From Protofrankia sp963555925 (GTDB lineage Bacteria > Actinomycetota > Actinomycetes > Frankiales > Frankiaceae), in the NCBI GenBank assembly GCA_963555925.1, contig CAUVXJ010000048.1, positions 1-64,000 of the forward strand: a stretch of 64,000 bases of DNA, written 5' to 3'. Shown here piece after piece: positions 1 to 9,240 of this stretch. The notes below the pieces were generated by a model, which saw only the letters and a list, made by a program, of their open reading frames with translations, did no database searches and was not told the origin of the DNA. Both the position numbers and the translations under genes were made by a program. How positions within the stretch are numbered: position 1 is the stretch's first letter; every line of letters starts with the position of its first letter.

Positions 1-501
1 ACGGTCCTCGCCCGGCTCCTGTGCGACGCCGAACTCGTCCGACTCCTGCTCGACCCCACCGGCGTACCGCTCGACGTCGGCCGCACCCAACGCATCGTGC
101 CCCCCGCGCTACGCCGCGCCCTGATCGCCCGGGACCGCTGCTGCACCTACCCCGGCTGTGACCGGCCACCAGGCTGGTGCGAAGCCCACCACATCATCGA
201 ATGGTCCCACGGCGGCCGCACCGCCCTGAACAACCTCGTACTGACCTGCGGCCAGCACCACCGAACACTCCACCACAGCGACTGGCAGGTACAGATCGGC
301 GCCGACGGGGTCCCCGCATGGATCCCCCCAGGCTGGATCGACCCGACCCGCACCCCCCGACGCAGCCCCTACCGCCGCACCCTCCACGACACCTGGGGCG
401 GCCACGAAAAGCAGAGCGGCCACAGCAACCGGGACGACCCACGGGACGGCACCGGCACACGGGACGGCCCCGGCGAGAATCTCTTCGGAGGCGTTCCGTG
501 A
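1..501 (+). CDS. HNH endonuclease (DUF222/13E12-type), 5'-truncated by window
   Basis: The reading frame is open from the first base, so the N-terminus lies outside the window; 166 codons remain. The visible part carries a classic HNH nuclease module: a CTYPGC cysteine pair, the EAHHI histidine pair, a central Asn (ALNNLVL) and a final CGQHH. This is the C-terminal nuclease of the large actinobacterial DUF222/HNH repeat family, often multicopy and thought to be mobile; the DUF222 domain itself is not visible. After the nuclease comes a basic, low-complexity tail rich in Arg, Gly and Asp. The stop overlaps the ATG of the next gene. Biological role in this family is unknown. Confidence 0.85.
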   Translation, partial: TVLARLLCDAELVRLLLDPTGVPLDVGRTQRIVPPALRRALIARDRCCTYPGCDRPPGWCEAHHIIEWSHGGRTALNNLVLTCGQHHRTLHHSDWQVQIGADGVPAWIPPGWIDPTRTPRRSPYRRTLHDTWGGHEKQSGHSNRDDPRDGTGTRDGPGENLFGGVP

Positions 502-1049
502 TGTCGGTCGACCAACACGCCGCCCGCTATCGCAGCTTCCTCGTCGCGGCGATCACGCTCGGGCTGATCACCTGGCGGGTGGCTTTCAACCTCGGCGCGT
601 ACAACACGGTGTTCTACGAGGACGTCTACGCTGTCGTAGTCGCCAGCACCATCGCGTTCGGCGCCAGTTTCCTTGCGCCCCATGAAGCCCCCCGTGGAGT
701 CAGGATCCCGGCCGTGTCGGGACGGATTCTGCTCGCCGCACCTGCTATCTGGACGGTCCTCGCCCTGAGCGTGACCGGTTCGCTCACCGCGGCGGAGTCA
801 TCACCGATCCTTATGGCGCTGGGCGTCATCATCGGTGCGACATCCGTCCCGTACGTCCTACTGCTGCTCGCACGCGTTGTCGTACCTTCGTTGGAAACAC
901 TCCGGGGCCGGCCGCTGGCCGTCCTGATAGTGATGACAGCCCTCGTCGCTGCGGCCGGATGGCTGACGGGTCGCCACAACGATCGGTTCATGACCTGCAA
1001 CGACTTCAAGGTCGCCGGCCAGGACCAGCCCAGGAACTGCACACCCTGA
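501..1049 (+). CDS. Hypothetical multi-pass membrane protein
   Basis: A 182-residue protein with about five hydrophobic segments (near residues 12-32, 42-60, 75-95, 102-126 and 134-152). It ends in a short hydrophilic tail with two cysteines (TCNDFKVAG...NCTP). The start codon overlaps the stop of the HNH gene (ATGA) and has GGAGG about 11 bases upstream, which supports this start and translational coupling. I do not recognise the family. The C-terminal cysteines would be periplasmic or cytoplasmic depending on topology, which I cannot settle. Confidence 0.65.
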   Translation: MSVDQHAARYRSFLVAAITLGLITWRVAFNLGAYNTVFYEDVYAVVVASTIAFGASFLAPHEAPRGVRIPAVSGRILLAAPAIWTVLALSVTGSLTAAESSPILMALGVIIGATSVPYVLLLLARVVVPSLETLRGRPLAVLIVMTALVAAAGWLTGRHNDRFMTCNDFKVAGQDQPRNCTP

Positions 1050-1098
1050 ACGAGGACGCGCTGGGCGCCGGGGGTCAAGCGTTCGAGGCCGAACAAGC

Positions 1099-1125
1099 TA
1101 GGTAGACTCTAGGCTGTCTAGACAG
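1099..1125. promoter_or_regulatory. Candidate toxin-antitoxin operator
   Basis: Two adjacent short palindromes sit just upstream of the antitoxin gene: TAGACTCTA at 1103-1111 and TGTCTAGACA at 1115-1124. They share the TAGA/CTAG core and are about one helical turn apart, as expected for cooperative binding by a Phd/YefM antitoxin that represses its own operon. The palindromes are seen; the operator role is inferred. Confidence 0.5.
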
Positions 1126-1155
1126 ACCATTTGACGGTTGATGTTGGAGACTATG

Positions 1156-1434
1156 ATGAGTTGGCAGGTTCAGGAAGCAAAACAACGCTTCAGCGAGGTA
1201 CTTCGCGCCATGAAGAGCGATGGTCCACAGACCATCACCCGGCATGGCGAGGAGATCGCCGTCATCATCGACATCAATGAATATCGAAGGCTGACTGCGC
1301 CGAACACGAACCTCACCGAGCTCCTTCTCGGTCCGCCGTACTTTGATGACGACGTCGTCTCCGTTATGGACGAGATCGAGGTCGCGCGCAAAAAGGACTT
1401 TCCCAGGGAGATCGACCTGGGGATCGGCGGATGA
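1156..1434 (+). CDS. Phd/YefM-family antitoxin
   Basis: A 92-residue antitoxin. The N-terminal part (SWQVQEAKQRFSEVL, then QTITRHGEEIAVIID) is the usual Phd/YefM DNA-binding fold, in which the dimer binds the operon promoter; the acidic C-terminal half would neutralise the toxin. In-frame starts exist at 1138 (TTG), 1141, 1153 and 1156; the last lies seven bases after GGAG and gives the standard family N-terminus. The stop overlaps the ATG of the PIN toxin (ATGA), so the pair is one operon with the antitoxin first. The palindromes immediately upstream fit autoregulation. Confidence 0.88.
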   Translation: MSWQVQEAKQRFSEVLRAMKSDGPQTITRHGEEIAVIIDINEYRRLTAPNTNLTELLLGPPYFDDDVVSVMDEIEVARKKDFPREIDLGIGG

Positions 1435-1844
1435 GCTATCTACTGGACACCAATATTCTCTCCGAGACCAGAAAGCGCAGGTCAGACCCTGGCGTGACGG
1501 AATGGATCTCTGCCACGCCACCGGACCGGCTACATCTGTCCGTCCTGACCATCGGCGAGATCGAGCAAGGCATCACGGGCCTGTTCCAACGAGGCGACCA
1601 TCGGCAGGCAGCAGCCTTCGAGAACTGGCTGGACGACATCGTCGCGGAGTTCAACGAACGTATCGTTGCCGTCACTGTCCAGATCGCCCGGGAGTGGGGC
1701 GGGCAGAGCAAATCCCAACCCATTCCCACGGTCGACGCGCTCATTGCGGCCACCGCCACGGTGCACGGCTGGACACTGGTCACCCGTAACACCAAGGACC
1801 TCCAGAATACCGGTGCGCGGGTGTTGAACCCGTTCACCGGCTGA
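1431..1844 (+). CDS. VapC-like PIN-domain toxin
   Basis: A 137-residue PIN-domain ribonuclease. The four acidic positions of the family are present: Asp in LLDTNILSE near residue 6, Glu in IGEIEQG near 43, Asp in TVDALIAATA near 103, and a late Asp in TRNTKDLQ near 123. Such toxins cleave tRNA or rRNA. Length is normal for VapC and the gene looks intact. It overlaps the Phd-type antitoxin by four bases. The pairing of a Phd/YefM antitoxin with a PIN toxin is common in actinobacteria. Confidence 0.88.
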   Translation: MSYLLDTNILSETRKRRSDPGVTEWISATPPDRLHLSVLTIGEIEQGITGLFQRGDHRQAAAFENWLDDIVAEFNERIVAVTVQIAREWGGQSKSQPIPTVDALIAATATVHGWTLVTRNTKDLQNTGARVLNPFTG

Positions 1845-1996
1845 CCCCGGCTCGTCGGGCAGCGGATGATCAGGAAACGGATGAGTGGTTCGGCCGTGGC
1901 AGGTTGGTGCACTTGACCGGGAGCCGGGGGATCTGTTCTGCTCATCAGGCCCAGCCGATGCACCAGACCCCAGCCGATGGACACGCGAGGGACACG

Positions 1997-2088
1997 GAGG
2001 AAACCGGTTGGAGTGCCTCCTGACGCTGAGTGCCCGGCCACACCGCCAGGCCGCCGGCGATGAAAAGTCGATCTCCAGCCACACGTCG
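1997..2088 (+). promoter_or_regulatory. Possible degenerate cobalamin riboswitch upstream of cobD
   Basis: The leader before cobD contains GGAAACCGGTTGGAGT (from 1999), close to the riboswitch element GGAAGCCGGTGGGAAT found upstream of the chlI/D gene. It is followed by a partial match to the CCCGCCACTGT box (GCCCGGCCACACCG, 2032-2045) and a weak AGCCA near 2077. The order is right but several invariant bases are wrong and I cannot fold it convincingly. It could be a relic, a divergent functional element, or chance. Confidence 0.25.
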
Positions 2089-2100
2089 CGGGGGATGCAC

Positions 2101-3132
2101 ATGCCCGGATGGGTCCGCGCCGCCGGCTTGCTGGCCGGCGCCGCACTCGATGTCGTTCTCGCCGACCCGGTGCGGATGCACCCGGTGGCCGCCTTCGGCA
2201 CCGTTGCCGACCATGCCGAACGGTTGCTGTACCACGACAGCCGGGCCGCTGGTCTGGCCTACACCTCCGTCCTCGCCGGTGGCACGGTCATGCTCGGCGC
2301 TCTGGCGCGCACCGGCGTGGCCAGTGCCGGACGTCGGTTCGGCTGTCAGCGCGCGACATCGGCGGCATTGACCGCGGCGGCCACGTGGACGGTCCTCGGC
2401 GGGACGTCCCTGCGCCGCCACGGCCGCCGACTCGGCAGTGACCTCGCCCGCGGCGATGTGGCCGCGGCCCGAAGCCGCCTACCAGCGCTGTGCGGTCGGG
2501 ATCCGGCCGTCCTGGACACAGCCGGCCTCTCCCGCGCCGGGGTCGAGTCCCTTGCCGAGAACACCTCGGACGCGGTCGTCGGGCCGCTGGTCTGGGGAGC
2601 CGTCGGTGGCGTTCCGGGCCTGCTCGGCTATCGGGCGATCAACACTCTGGACGCCATGGTCGGCTACCGCAGCAGCCGTCACGCCCGCTTCGGTTGGGCC
2701 TCAGCCCGCCTGGACGATTTCGCGAACCTCCTGCCCTCCCGGGTCACGGGGCTCCTGGCATGTGCGTGTGCCCCGGTCGTCGGCGGCTCACCCGTTGACG
2801 CCTACTGGGTGATGCGCCGCGACGGCGCGAGCCATCCGAGTCCGAACGCCGGCCAGGTGGAGGCGGCCTTCGCCGGCGCGCTCGGGCTGCGTCTCGGCGG
2901 GACGTTGCGCTACCACCACGGGGTCGAACACCGGCCGGTGATGGGATACGGCCGCACCGCCCAGCCCGCCGACCTGGAGCGAGCCGCGGTCCTGTCCGCC
3001 GCGGTCAGCGCCAGCGCGCTCATCCTGTCAGCGGGTGTCGCCGCAGCCGCATCGGCGGCCCGGTCGACTGCCCGGTCAGCCGTCCGGTCAGCATGGACGT
3101 CAGGCCGGGCGCGTCGACGGAACAGGCGGTGA
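2101..3132 (+). CDS. cobD: Adenosylcobinamide-phosphate synthase CobD/CbiB
   Basis: An integral membrane enzyme that joins adenosylcobyric acid to aminopropanol (phosphate) near the end of cobalamin synthesis. Family hallmarks are visible: LADPVRMHPVAAFG at the N-terminus, ENTSDAVVGPLVWG in the centre, INTLDAMVGYRS, then DDFANLLPSRVTG and the C-terminal SHPSPNAGQVEAAFAGAL. Length, 343 residues from this start, is normal. Two ATGs occur (2095 and 2101); the second has a better-spaced GGGGGA. It opens the block cobD-cobQ-cobN and its stop overlaps the GTG of cobQ. The Ala/Arg-rich C-terminus is a lineage-specific tail. Confidence 0.93.
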   Translation: MPGWVRAAGLLAGAALDVVLADPVRMHPVAAFGTVADHAERLLYHDSRAAGLAYTSVLAGGTVMLGALARTGVASAGRRFGCQRATSAALTAAATWTVLGGTSLRRHGRRLGSDLARGDVAAARSRLPALCGRDPAVLDTAGLSRAGVESLAENTSDAVVGPLVWGAVGGVPGLLGYRAINTLDAMVGYRSSRHARFGWASARLDDFANLLPSRVTGLLACACAPVVGGSPVDAYWVMRRDGASHPSPNAGQVEAAFAGALGLRLGGTLRYHHGVEHRPVMGYGRTAQPADLERAAVLSAAVSASALILSAGVAAAASAARSTARSAVRSAWTSGRARRRNRR

Positions 3133-4628
3133 GCGGCGGCGCACTGTTGGTCGCCGGGACGACATCGGACGCGGGCAAGAGCATCGTCACCGCCGGTCTG
3201 TGCCGATGGCTGGCCAGGGAAGGCCTGCGGGTCGCGCCGTTCAAGGCCCAGAACATGGCGCTGAACTCCGTCGTGACCGCAGACGGCGCCGAGATCGGCC
3301 GCGCTCAGGCGATGCAGGCCGCCGCCGCCGGGGTCGAGCCGGAAGCAGCGATGAACCCGGTCCTGCTCAAACCCGGCGACGACCGGCACAGCCAGCTCAT
3401 CGTTCTCGGCCGTCCGGTCGCCGAGGTGGACGCGTTGAGTTACCGTCCGCACAAGGCGCAGCTGGCCGCGGTCGTCGCGGACTGCCTGGCCGACCTGCGC
3501 GCCCGGTTCGACGCAGTGATCTGCGAGGGGGCCGGCTCACCCGCGGAGATCAACCTGCGGGACACCGACATCGCGAACATGGGGCTGGCGCGGGCCGCGA
3601 ACCTGCCGGTGCTGGTCGTCGGCGACATCGACCGGGGCGGGGTGTTCGCCGCGCTGTTTGGCACCCTGGCCCTGCTCGACGCGGCCGACCAGGCACTGAT
3701 CGCAGGATGGATCATCAATAAGTTCCGCGGGGACCCACGGCTGCTCGAACCCGGTCTGCGCCAGCTTGAGCGGCTCACCGGGCGTCCCGTGCACGGGGTG
3801 CTGCCGTGGCGGTCCGGGCTGTGGCTGGATGTCGAGGATTCCCTCGATCTCGCCTCGTACCCCGGCGAACTCCCGCCGACCGCGGGAGAGCTCCTGCGGG
3901 TGGCGGTGATCCGGTTGCCGCGGCTGTCCAACGTCACCGACATCGACCCCCTGCGGGCCGAACCCGGGGTGGTCGTGACGTTCGCGACCCGACCCGCCGA
4001 CCTGGTCGATGCCGACCTGGTGATCATACCTGGGACGCGCGCGACCGTGGCGGATCTGGCCTGGCTGCGCGGATGCGGCCTGGACGCGGCGCTGCGGGCA
4101 CGCGCGGCCGATGGCCGGCCGGTCCTCGGGATCTGCGGTGGGTACCAGATGCTCGGCCGGCACATCCACGATCCGGTCGAGTCCGGTACCGGGACGGTGA
4201 ACGGCCTCGGCCTGCTACCGGTGACCACCAGGTTCGCCCGGGACAAGCTGCTCGGCCGGCGCGCCGGCATGAGCGCCGAGGGACTCGCGGTCACCGGCTA
4301 CGAGATCCGCCACGGCCGGCTGACCGTGGACGGCGACGGCGGTGAGCCGTTCGCCGCGGACGGCATCCGCGTCGGTGCGGTGGCCGGCACCAGCTGGCAT
4401 GGGCTGTTGGAGAACGACGAGTTCCGCCGGGCATTGCTCATCGACGTGGCGACCCGGGCCGGACGCTCGTTCACCCCGGCCGCCACATGCTTCGCCGATG
4501 TCCGCCAGCGCCGGCTCGACGCGCTCGGCGATCTGATCGCCGACCACCTCGACACCGCCGCCGTCCGCGCGCTCCTGGACAGCGGCCCACCGTCCACCCT
4601 TCCCTTCGTACCACCGGGAGCACCCTGA
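3129..4628 (+). CDS. cobQ: Cobyric acid synthase CobQ/CbiP
   Basis: Glutamine-dependent amidation of adenosylcobyrinic acid a,c-diamide at four side chains. The N-terminal dethiobiotin-synthetase-like domain begins with VAGTTSDAGKS (P-loop), followed by FKAQNMALNS and the CEGAGSPAEINL motif. The C-terminal class-I glutamine amidotransferase domain has GICGGYQMLG with the nucleophilic Cys and the late His in GTSWHGLLEN. Length of 499 residues is normal. The GTG at 3129 forms a GTGA overlap with the cobD stop and starts directly before the P-loop; an ATG at 3093 would add 12 residues inside cobD. Confidence 0.95.
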   Translation: MSGGALLVAGTTSDAGKSIVTAGLCRWLAREGLRVAPFKAQNMALNSVVTADGAEIGRAQAMQAAAAGVEPEAAMNPVLLKPGDDRHSQLIVLGRPVAEVDALSYRPHKAQLAAVVADCLADLRARFDAVICEGAGSPAEINLRDTDIANMGLARAANLPVLVVGDIDRGGVFAALFGTLALLDAADQALIAGWIINKFRGDPRLLEPGLRQLERLTGRPVHGVLPWRSGLWLDVEDSLDLASYPGELPPTAGELLRVAVIRLPRLSNVTDIDPLRAEPGVVVTFATRPADLVDADLVIIPGTRATVADLAWLRGCGLDAALRARAADGRPVLGICGGYQMLGRHIHDPVESGTGTVNGLGLLPVTTRFARDKLLGRRAGMSAEGLAVTGYEIRHGRLTVDGDGGEPFAADGIRVGAVAGTSWHGLLENDEFRRALLIDVATRAGRSFTPAATCFADVRQRRLDALGDLIADHLDTAAVRALLDSGPPSTLPFVPPGAP

Positions 4629-4630
4629 AA

Positions 4631-7600
4631 ATGTCCGCCGGCGACGAACCCACGATCGTCCTGCTGTCCACGGCGGACACCGAGCTGCTGGCGGCCCGTG
4701 CCAGCGGGATGCCGTGGCGGGTGGCCAACCCGGCCCGGCTCGCCACCGCGGACATCGCCACGCTGCTCGACGGCGCGGCCGCGGTGGTCGTCCGACTGCT
4801 CGGGGGGGTGCGGGCCTGGCCGGACGGGCTGGCCGCGACGCTCGCCGCGGGCCACCCGACGGTGGTGCTCGGCGGGGAAGCGGTGCCCGACGCCGAGCTC
4901 ATGGGACGTTCCACCGTGCCGGCCGGTGTCGCCACGGCGACGCTGGGATACCTGGCCGAGGGCGGCACCGCGAACTTCGCCGAGCTGTACCGCTTCCTTG
5001 CCGACACCCTGCTGCTCACCGGGTTCGGTTTCGCGCCGCCCGCGGCGATGCCCGCCGCCGGGGTGCACGGCACGCGGATGCGCAAGCCCGACCGTCCAAC
5101 GGTCGGGGTCGTGTTCTACCGGGCGCACGCGACGTCGGGCAACACCGCGTTCGTGGACACGTTGTGCGACGCGTTGGAGGCCCGCGGGGCCAATGCCCAC
5201 CCGGTGTTCGCCCCGTCCCTGCGCGGCCTGGACGCAACCAACCTGGACCCGACCAACCTGGATGCAGCCGGCCGGGCTGATGGCGTCCTGGGTCTGCTCG
5301 CCGGGGTCGACGCGCTGGTGGTGACCGTGCTCGCCGCCGGTGGCACCCGTCCGTCGGATGCGTCCGCGGGCGGGGATGACCAGGCGTGGGACGTCGGTGC
5401 ACTCGCCACCCTGGATGTGCCCGTGGTGCAGGGGCTGTGCCTGACCTCGTCGCGTGCGCAATGGGCGGCGGGCGACGCGGGCGTGACACCGATGGACGCG
5501 GCCATGCAGGTCGCGATCCCCGAGTTCGACGGCCGGATCATCGCCGTGCCGTTCTCGTTCAAGGAATCCGGTGCGGACGGAGTGCCGGTGTACGCGGCCG
5601 ACCCCGAACGCGCGGCCCGGCTCGCCGGGATCGCGGCGCGCCTGGCCCGGCTGCGACACGTCCCCAACAGCGAGAAGAAGATCGCGTTGGTGCTGTCGTC
5701 GTACCCGACGAAGCACGCTCGGGTCGGCAATGCCGTCGGTCTGGACACCCCGGCGTCCGCGATCCGGTTGCTGGACGCGCTGCGCGCGGCCGGTTACGAC
5801 CTGGGAGACCCCGAACCTGTGGCGGCGGAGGGTCAGAACGGACCCGCAGCGCTCTCCGACGGGGACACCCTCATCCACACGTTGATCGCAGCCGGCGGGC
5901 ACGACGTGGAGTGGCTCAGCGAGGAGCAACTCGCGGCCGCGCCGGCCCGGGTACCCGCATCGGTCTACCGACGTTGGTTCAACGCCCTGCCTGCGAGCCT
6001 GCGGGAGGCGATGGTCCGGCACTGGGGTGATCCGCCCGGCACCCTGTATGTCGACGAATCCCCTGGTGAACCGGCGATCGTCCTCGCAGCGCTGCGATTC
6101 GGCAACATCCTGCTCATGATCCAGCCACCGCGGGGCTTCGGGGAGAACCCGGTGGCGATCTATCACGACCCGGACCTGCCGCCGTCCCACCATTATCTGG
6201 CCGCCTACCGCTGGCTGGATTCCGAGTTCGGCGCGGACGCGGTCGTGCACCTGGGTAAACACGGGACGTTGGAGTGGCTGCCGGGCAAGGGGCTCGGGCT
6301 GTCCGCCGGCTGCGCCCCGGACGCCGTCCTCGGTGACCTGCCACTGGTCTACCCGTTCCTGGTCAACGACCCGGGCGAGGGCACCCAGGCGAAACGCCGC
6401 GCACACGCGGTAATCGTCGATCATCTGGTGCCGCCGATGGCACGCGCCGACACCTACGGCGACATGGCCAAGCTGGAGCAGCTCCTCGACGAGCACGCGA
6501 CACTCGCCGCGCTCGACCCGACCAAGCTGCCGGCTGTGCGGGCGCAGATCTGGACGTTGATCCAGGCCGCGCAGCTCCATCACGACCTGGGCTTGGACGA
6601 ACGCCCCGGCGACGACGCCTTCGACGGCTTCCTGCTGCACATCGACGGCTACCTGTGCGAGGTCAAGGACACCCAGATTCGCGACGGCCTGCACATTCTC
6701 GGCCAGGCCCCGGCGGGTGCGGCGCGGGTGAACCTGGTGCTCGCGATTCTGCGGGCATCGCAGGTGTGGAGTGGTACGGCCCGAGCGCTGCCGGGGCTGC
6801 GGGCCGCGCTCGGCCATGTCGAGGGCGGCGGGGCCGGGCGGGTCGAGGTGGACGAATTCGAGACGACAGCCCGCGCACTCGTCACCGGGATGGACGCCGC
6901 CGGCTGGGATCCGGCCGCCGCGGCCGGGGTGTGCGCGGACGTCCTCGGGTCACCGAACATCGCCGGGTCACCGAACATCGCCGGGGGGGCGAACGTCACC
7001 GAGGTCGAGAAGGTGCTGGTGTTCGCCGCGTCCGAGGTGGTGCCGCGTCTGGACCGCACCCCGGACGAGATCACTGCCGTACTCCGGGCGCTCGGTGGCG
7101 GGTTCGTGCCGCCGGGGCCGTCGGGGTCACCCACCCGCGGGTTGGTCAACGTGCTGCCGACCGGGCGGAACTTCTACTCGGTCGATCCGAAGGCGATCCC
7201 GTCCAGGCTGGCCTGGGAGACCGGCCGCGCACTCGCCGACTCGCTCCTGGCCCGCCACCTCGCCGACACCGGAAGCTATCCGTCCTCGGTGGGACTGACC
7301 GTCTGGGGCACATCCGCGATGCGTACGCAGGGTGACGACATTGCGGAAGTACTGGCGCTGCTCGGCTGCCGGCCGACCTGGGACGACGCGTCCCGGCGGG
7401 TCACCGGCTTCGAGGTGGTACCGCTTGCCGAGCTCGGCCGGCCGCGGGTGGACGTGGTCGTGCGGATCTCCGGCTTCTTCCGGGACGCCTTTCCCCATGT
7501 TGTCGCGTTGCTCGACGACGCGGTGATCGCAGTCGCGGCTCTCGACGACGAGGCGGATGCCGACAACGCACTCGCCGCCCACGTCCGTGCGGACCTGCGT

Positions 7601-8413
7601 GCCCTGGCCCCCAGCGGCATGGTCGACGGTGGTGCTGCTCCCGGCGCGCGGCGGCGGGCGACCACGCGGATCTTCGGGTCGAAGCCGGGGGCCTACGGTG
7701 CCGGCCTGCTGCCGTTGATCGACTCGCGCGAGTGGCGATCGGACGCCGACCTTGCCGAGGTGTACGCGGTGTGGGGCGGCTACGCCTACGGCCGCGATCT
7801 CGACGGGCGGGAGGCCCGAGCCGACATGGAGCAGGTGTTCCGCCGCATCCAGGTGGCCGTGAAGAATCAGGACACCCGCGAGCACGACCTGGTCGACTCC
7901 GACGACTACTTTCAGTACCACGGTGGGATGGTCGCGGCGGTCCGAGCGCTCACGGGCGCGTCACCGGCGGCCTACGTGGGGGACAGCGCCATGCCGGACG
8001 CGGTGAAGACCCGCACGTTGCAGGAGGAGACCCACCGGGTGTTCCGGGCCCGGGTGGTGAATCCGCGCTGGATCGCGGCGATGCGCCGCCACGGTTATAA
8101 GGGCGCGTTCGAACTGGCGGCGACCGTCGACTACCTGTTCGGCTATGACGCGACCGCGGGTGTCGTGCAGGACTGGATGTACGAGTCGCTGGCCGCGTCC
8201 TACGTCTTCGACCCGGAAACCCGCGACTTCATGCGAACGTCCAACCCGTGGGCGCTGCGCGGTATCGCTGAACGTCTGCTGGAAGCCGCCGACCGCGGCC
8301 TGTGGGAAAAGCCCGACGCCGCCACCATCGAGGGACTCCGCCAGACCTACCTGGAACTCGAAGGTGACCTTGAAGCAGGTGTTGAAGGCGGCCTTGAAGG
8401 CCGCGAAGGATGA
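4631..8413 (+). CDS. cobN: Cobaltochelatase large subunit CobN
   Basis: A 1260-residue CobN, the large subunit that binds the corrin and inserts cobalt using ATPase partner subunits. Recognisable family stretches include HLGKHGTLEWLPGK, YPFLVNDPGEGTQAKRR, LPTGRNFYSVDP, WGTSAMRTQGDD and FGSKPGAYGAG. Start: an ATG two bases after the cobQ stop. No cobS or cobT lies in the window; the chlI/D-type gene at 22.9 kb is the probable ATPase partner, as in other actinobacteria. An exact 18-base tandem duplication at 6947-6982 adds a repeated GSPNIA to a probable surface loop. The gene ends the first cobalamin block. Confidence 0.95.
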   Translation: MSAGDEPTIVLLSTADTELLAARASGMPWRVANPARLATADIATLLDGAAAVVVRLLGGVRAWPDGLAATLAAGHPTVVLGGEAVPDAELMGRSTVPAGVATATLGYLAEGGTANFAELYRFLADTLLLTGFGFAPPAAMPAAGVHGTRMRKPDRPTVGVVFYRAHATSGNTAFVDTLCDALEARGANAHPVFAPSLRGLDATNLDPTNLDAAGRADGVLGLLAGVDALVVTVLAAGGTRPSDASAGGDDQAWDVGALATLDVPVVQGLCLTSSRAQWAAGDAGVTPMDAAMQVAIPEFDGRIIAVPFSFKESGADGVPVYAADPERAARLAGIAARLARLRHVPNSEKKIALVLSSYPTKHARVGNAVGLDTPASAIRLLDALRAAGYDLGDPEPVAAEGQNGPAALSDGDTLIHTLIAAGGHDVEWLSEEQLAAAPARVPASVYRRWFNALPASLREAMVRHWGDPPGTLYVDESPGEPAIVLAALRFGNILLMIQPPRGFGENPVAIYHDPDLPPSHHYLAAYRWLDSEFGADAVVHLGKHGTLEWLPGKGLGLSAGCAPDAVLGDLPLVYPFLVNDPGEGTQAKRRAHAVIVDHLVPPMARADTYGDMAKLEQLLDEHATLAALDPTKLPAVRAQIWTLIQAAQLHHDLGLDERPGDDAFDGFLLHIDGYLCEVKDTQIRDGLHILGQAPAGAARVNLVLAILRASQVWSGTARALPGLRAALGHVEGGGAGRVEVDEFETTARALVTGMDAAGWDPAAAAGVCADVLGSPNIAGSPNIAGGANVTEVEKVLVFAASEVVPRLDRTPDEITAVLRALGGGFVPPGPSGSPTRGLVNVLPTGRNFYSVDPKAIPSRLAWETGRALADSLLARHLADTGSYPSSVGLTVWGTSAMRTQGDDIAEVLALLGCRPTWDDASRRVTGFEVVPLAELGRPRVDVVVRISGFFRDAFPHVVALLDDAVIAVAALDDEADADNALAAHVRADLRALAPSGMVDGGAAPGARRRATTRIFGSKPGAYGAGLLPLIDSREWRSDADLAEVYAVWGGYAYGRDLDGREARADMEQVFRRIQVAVKNQDTREHDLVDSDDYFQYHGGMVAAVRALTGASPAAYVGDSAMPDAVKTRTLQEETHRVFRARVVNPRWIAAMRRHGYKGAFELAATVDYLFGYDATAGVVQDWMYESLAASYVFDPETRDFMRTSNPWALRGIAERLLEAADRGLWEKPDAATIEGLRQTYLELEGDLEAGVEGGLEGREG
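6947..6982 (+). repeat. 18-bp exact tandem duplication within cobN
   Basis: Two perfect, adjacent 18-base units starting GGGTCACCGAAC encode GSPNIA twice, followed by a third degenerate version (GGANVT). The length keeps the frame. It most likely lengthens a loop and is a possible site of strain variation. Confidence 0.85.
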
Positions 8414-8467
8414 CCCGTCAGACGGCCGCTGGCAGTTCTTCGACTCCCCTCATGTGAGATGTGAGAC

Positions 8468-9172
8468 CTAAGGTGAGACGTGAGAATTGAGACGTGCGAG
8501 CGGTCGGGCGTCGGGTGCTTCGTCGCAACCGATCCCGGCTCGCGCGGCGAGGGCCACCGCCTCCTGCGCAGAATGGACGTCGAGCTTTCCGAGCAGGTTC
8601 TGAATATGGGTACGCACCGTGTTGGACGAGAGGAAGAAATGCCTCGCCATCGCGGTGCGGTCGAATCCGTTCACCATGCACTGGAGGATCTCACGCTCAC
8701 GACACGTGAGACCTGAGATCTTCTTCTCCGCCGGGGATGGCTGTGGGTGGGCCAGATCGGCGAGAACGGCCCCCAACAACGGTGGTGGAAACCAGCTCTC
8801 GCCGTTCCGGGCGCCCCGTAGTACCGACATCAGGTGTTGCAGACCAAGTCTTTTGGGTACCCATGAGGACACTCCAGCCCGTACCGCGGCCGTGGCCAGA
8901 CGAGGATCGTCGATATCGGTCATGACGACGATCGGCAGTCGGTCGGATCGCCGCAGCAGCAGCTGTCTGATGAGGTCGACGCCATCGCCGCGGAGCAGCT
9001 CCGCATCGAGTAGCAGGATGTCCACGTCGCGTATCCCCAACACCGCTGTCGCCGCATCAGCTGTGTGAACCGCGTCCACCACCTCGAAATCATGTTCAGC
9101 ACGCAGAGCAACGGCGAGCGCACCACTGACCGCCCGCTGGGAATCAAGGATCAGTACCCTGCTCGGTCTCAT
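8468..9172 (-). CDS. LuxR/NarL-family response regulator
   Basis: A 234-residue two-component regulator. The receiver domain has the phospho-acceptor Asp in ILLLDAELL and the Lys in WVPKRLG, but only one acidic residue at the N-terminal metal site (ILDSQ instead of xDD). The C-terminal LuxR-type HTH is complete (LTCREREILQCMVNG...NTVRTHIQNLLGKL). The chosen start is MRPSRVLIL; an upstream in-frame start would add 14 residues. It lies downstream of, and in the same direction as, a kinase/regulator pair, separated by about 140 bases with a tandem repeat. It may share that kinase or be orphan. Confidence 0.85.
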   Translation of the reverse strand: MRPSRVLILDSQRAVSGALAVALRAEHDFEVVDAVHTADAATAVLGIRDVDILLLDAELLRGDGVDLIRQLLLRRSDRLPIVVMTDIDDPRLATAAVRAGVSSWVPKRLGLQHLMSVLRGARNGESWFPPPLLGAVLADLAHPQPSPAEKKISGLTCREREILQCMVNGFDRTAMARHFFLSSNTVRTHIQNLLGKLDVHSAQEAVALAARAGIGCDEAPDARPLARLNSHVSP

Positions 9173-9240
9173 GCATGATAGATACCGGTTGAGTCTCTTC
9201 AGTTCATCCCCCAATCATCGGATGGCCACTACGGTTCGGA

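Noticed and set aside
1885..2100. N-terminal extension of cobD
   Set aside because: Residues before MPGWVRAAG have no similarity to the family and lie upstream of the GGGGGA ribosome binding site.
4298..6817. Very long minus-strand reading frame opposite cobQ and cobN
   Set aside because: Composition is Arg/Gly/Gln-rich with no family motifs; it is the antisense shadow of high-GC coding sequence.
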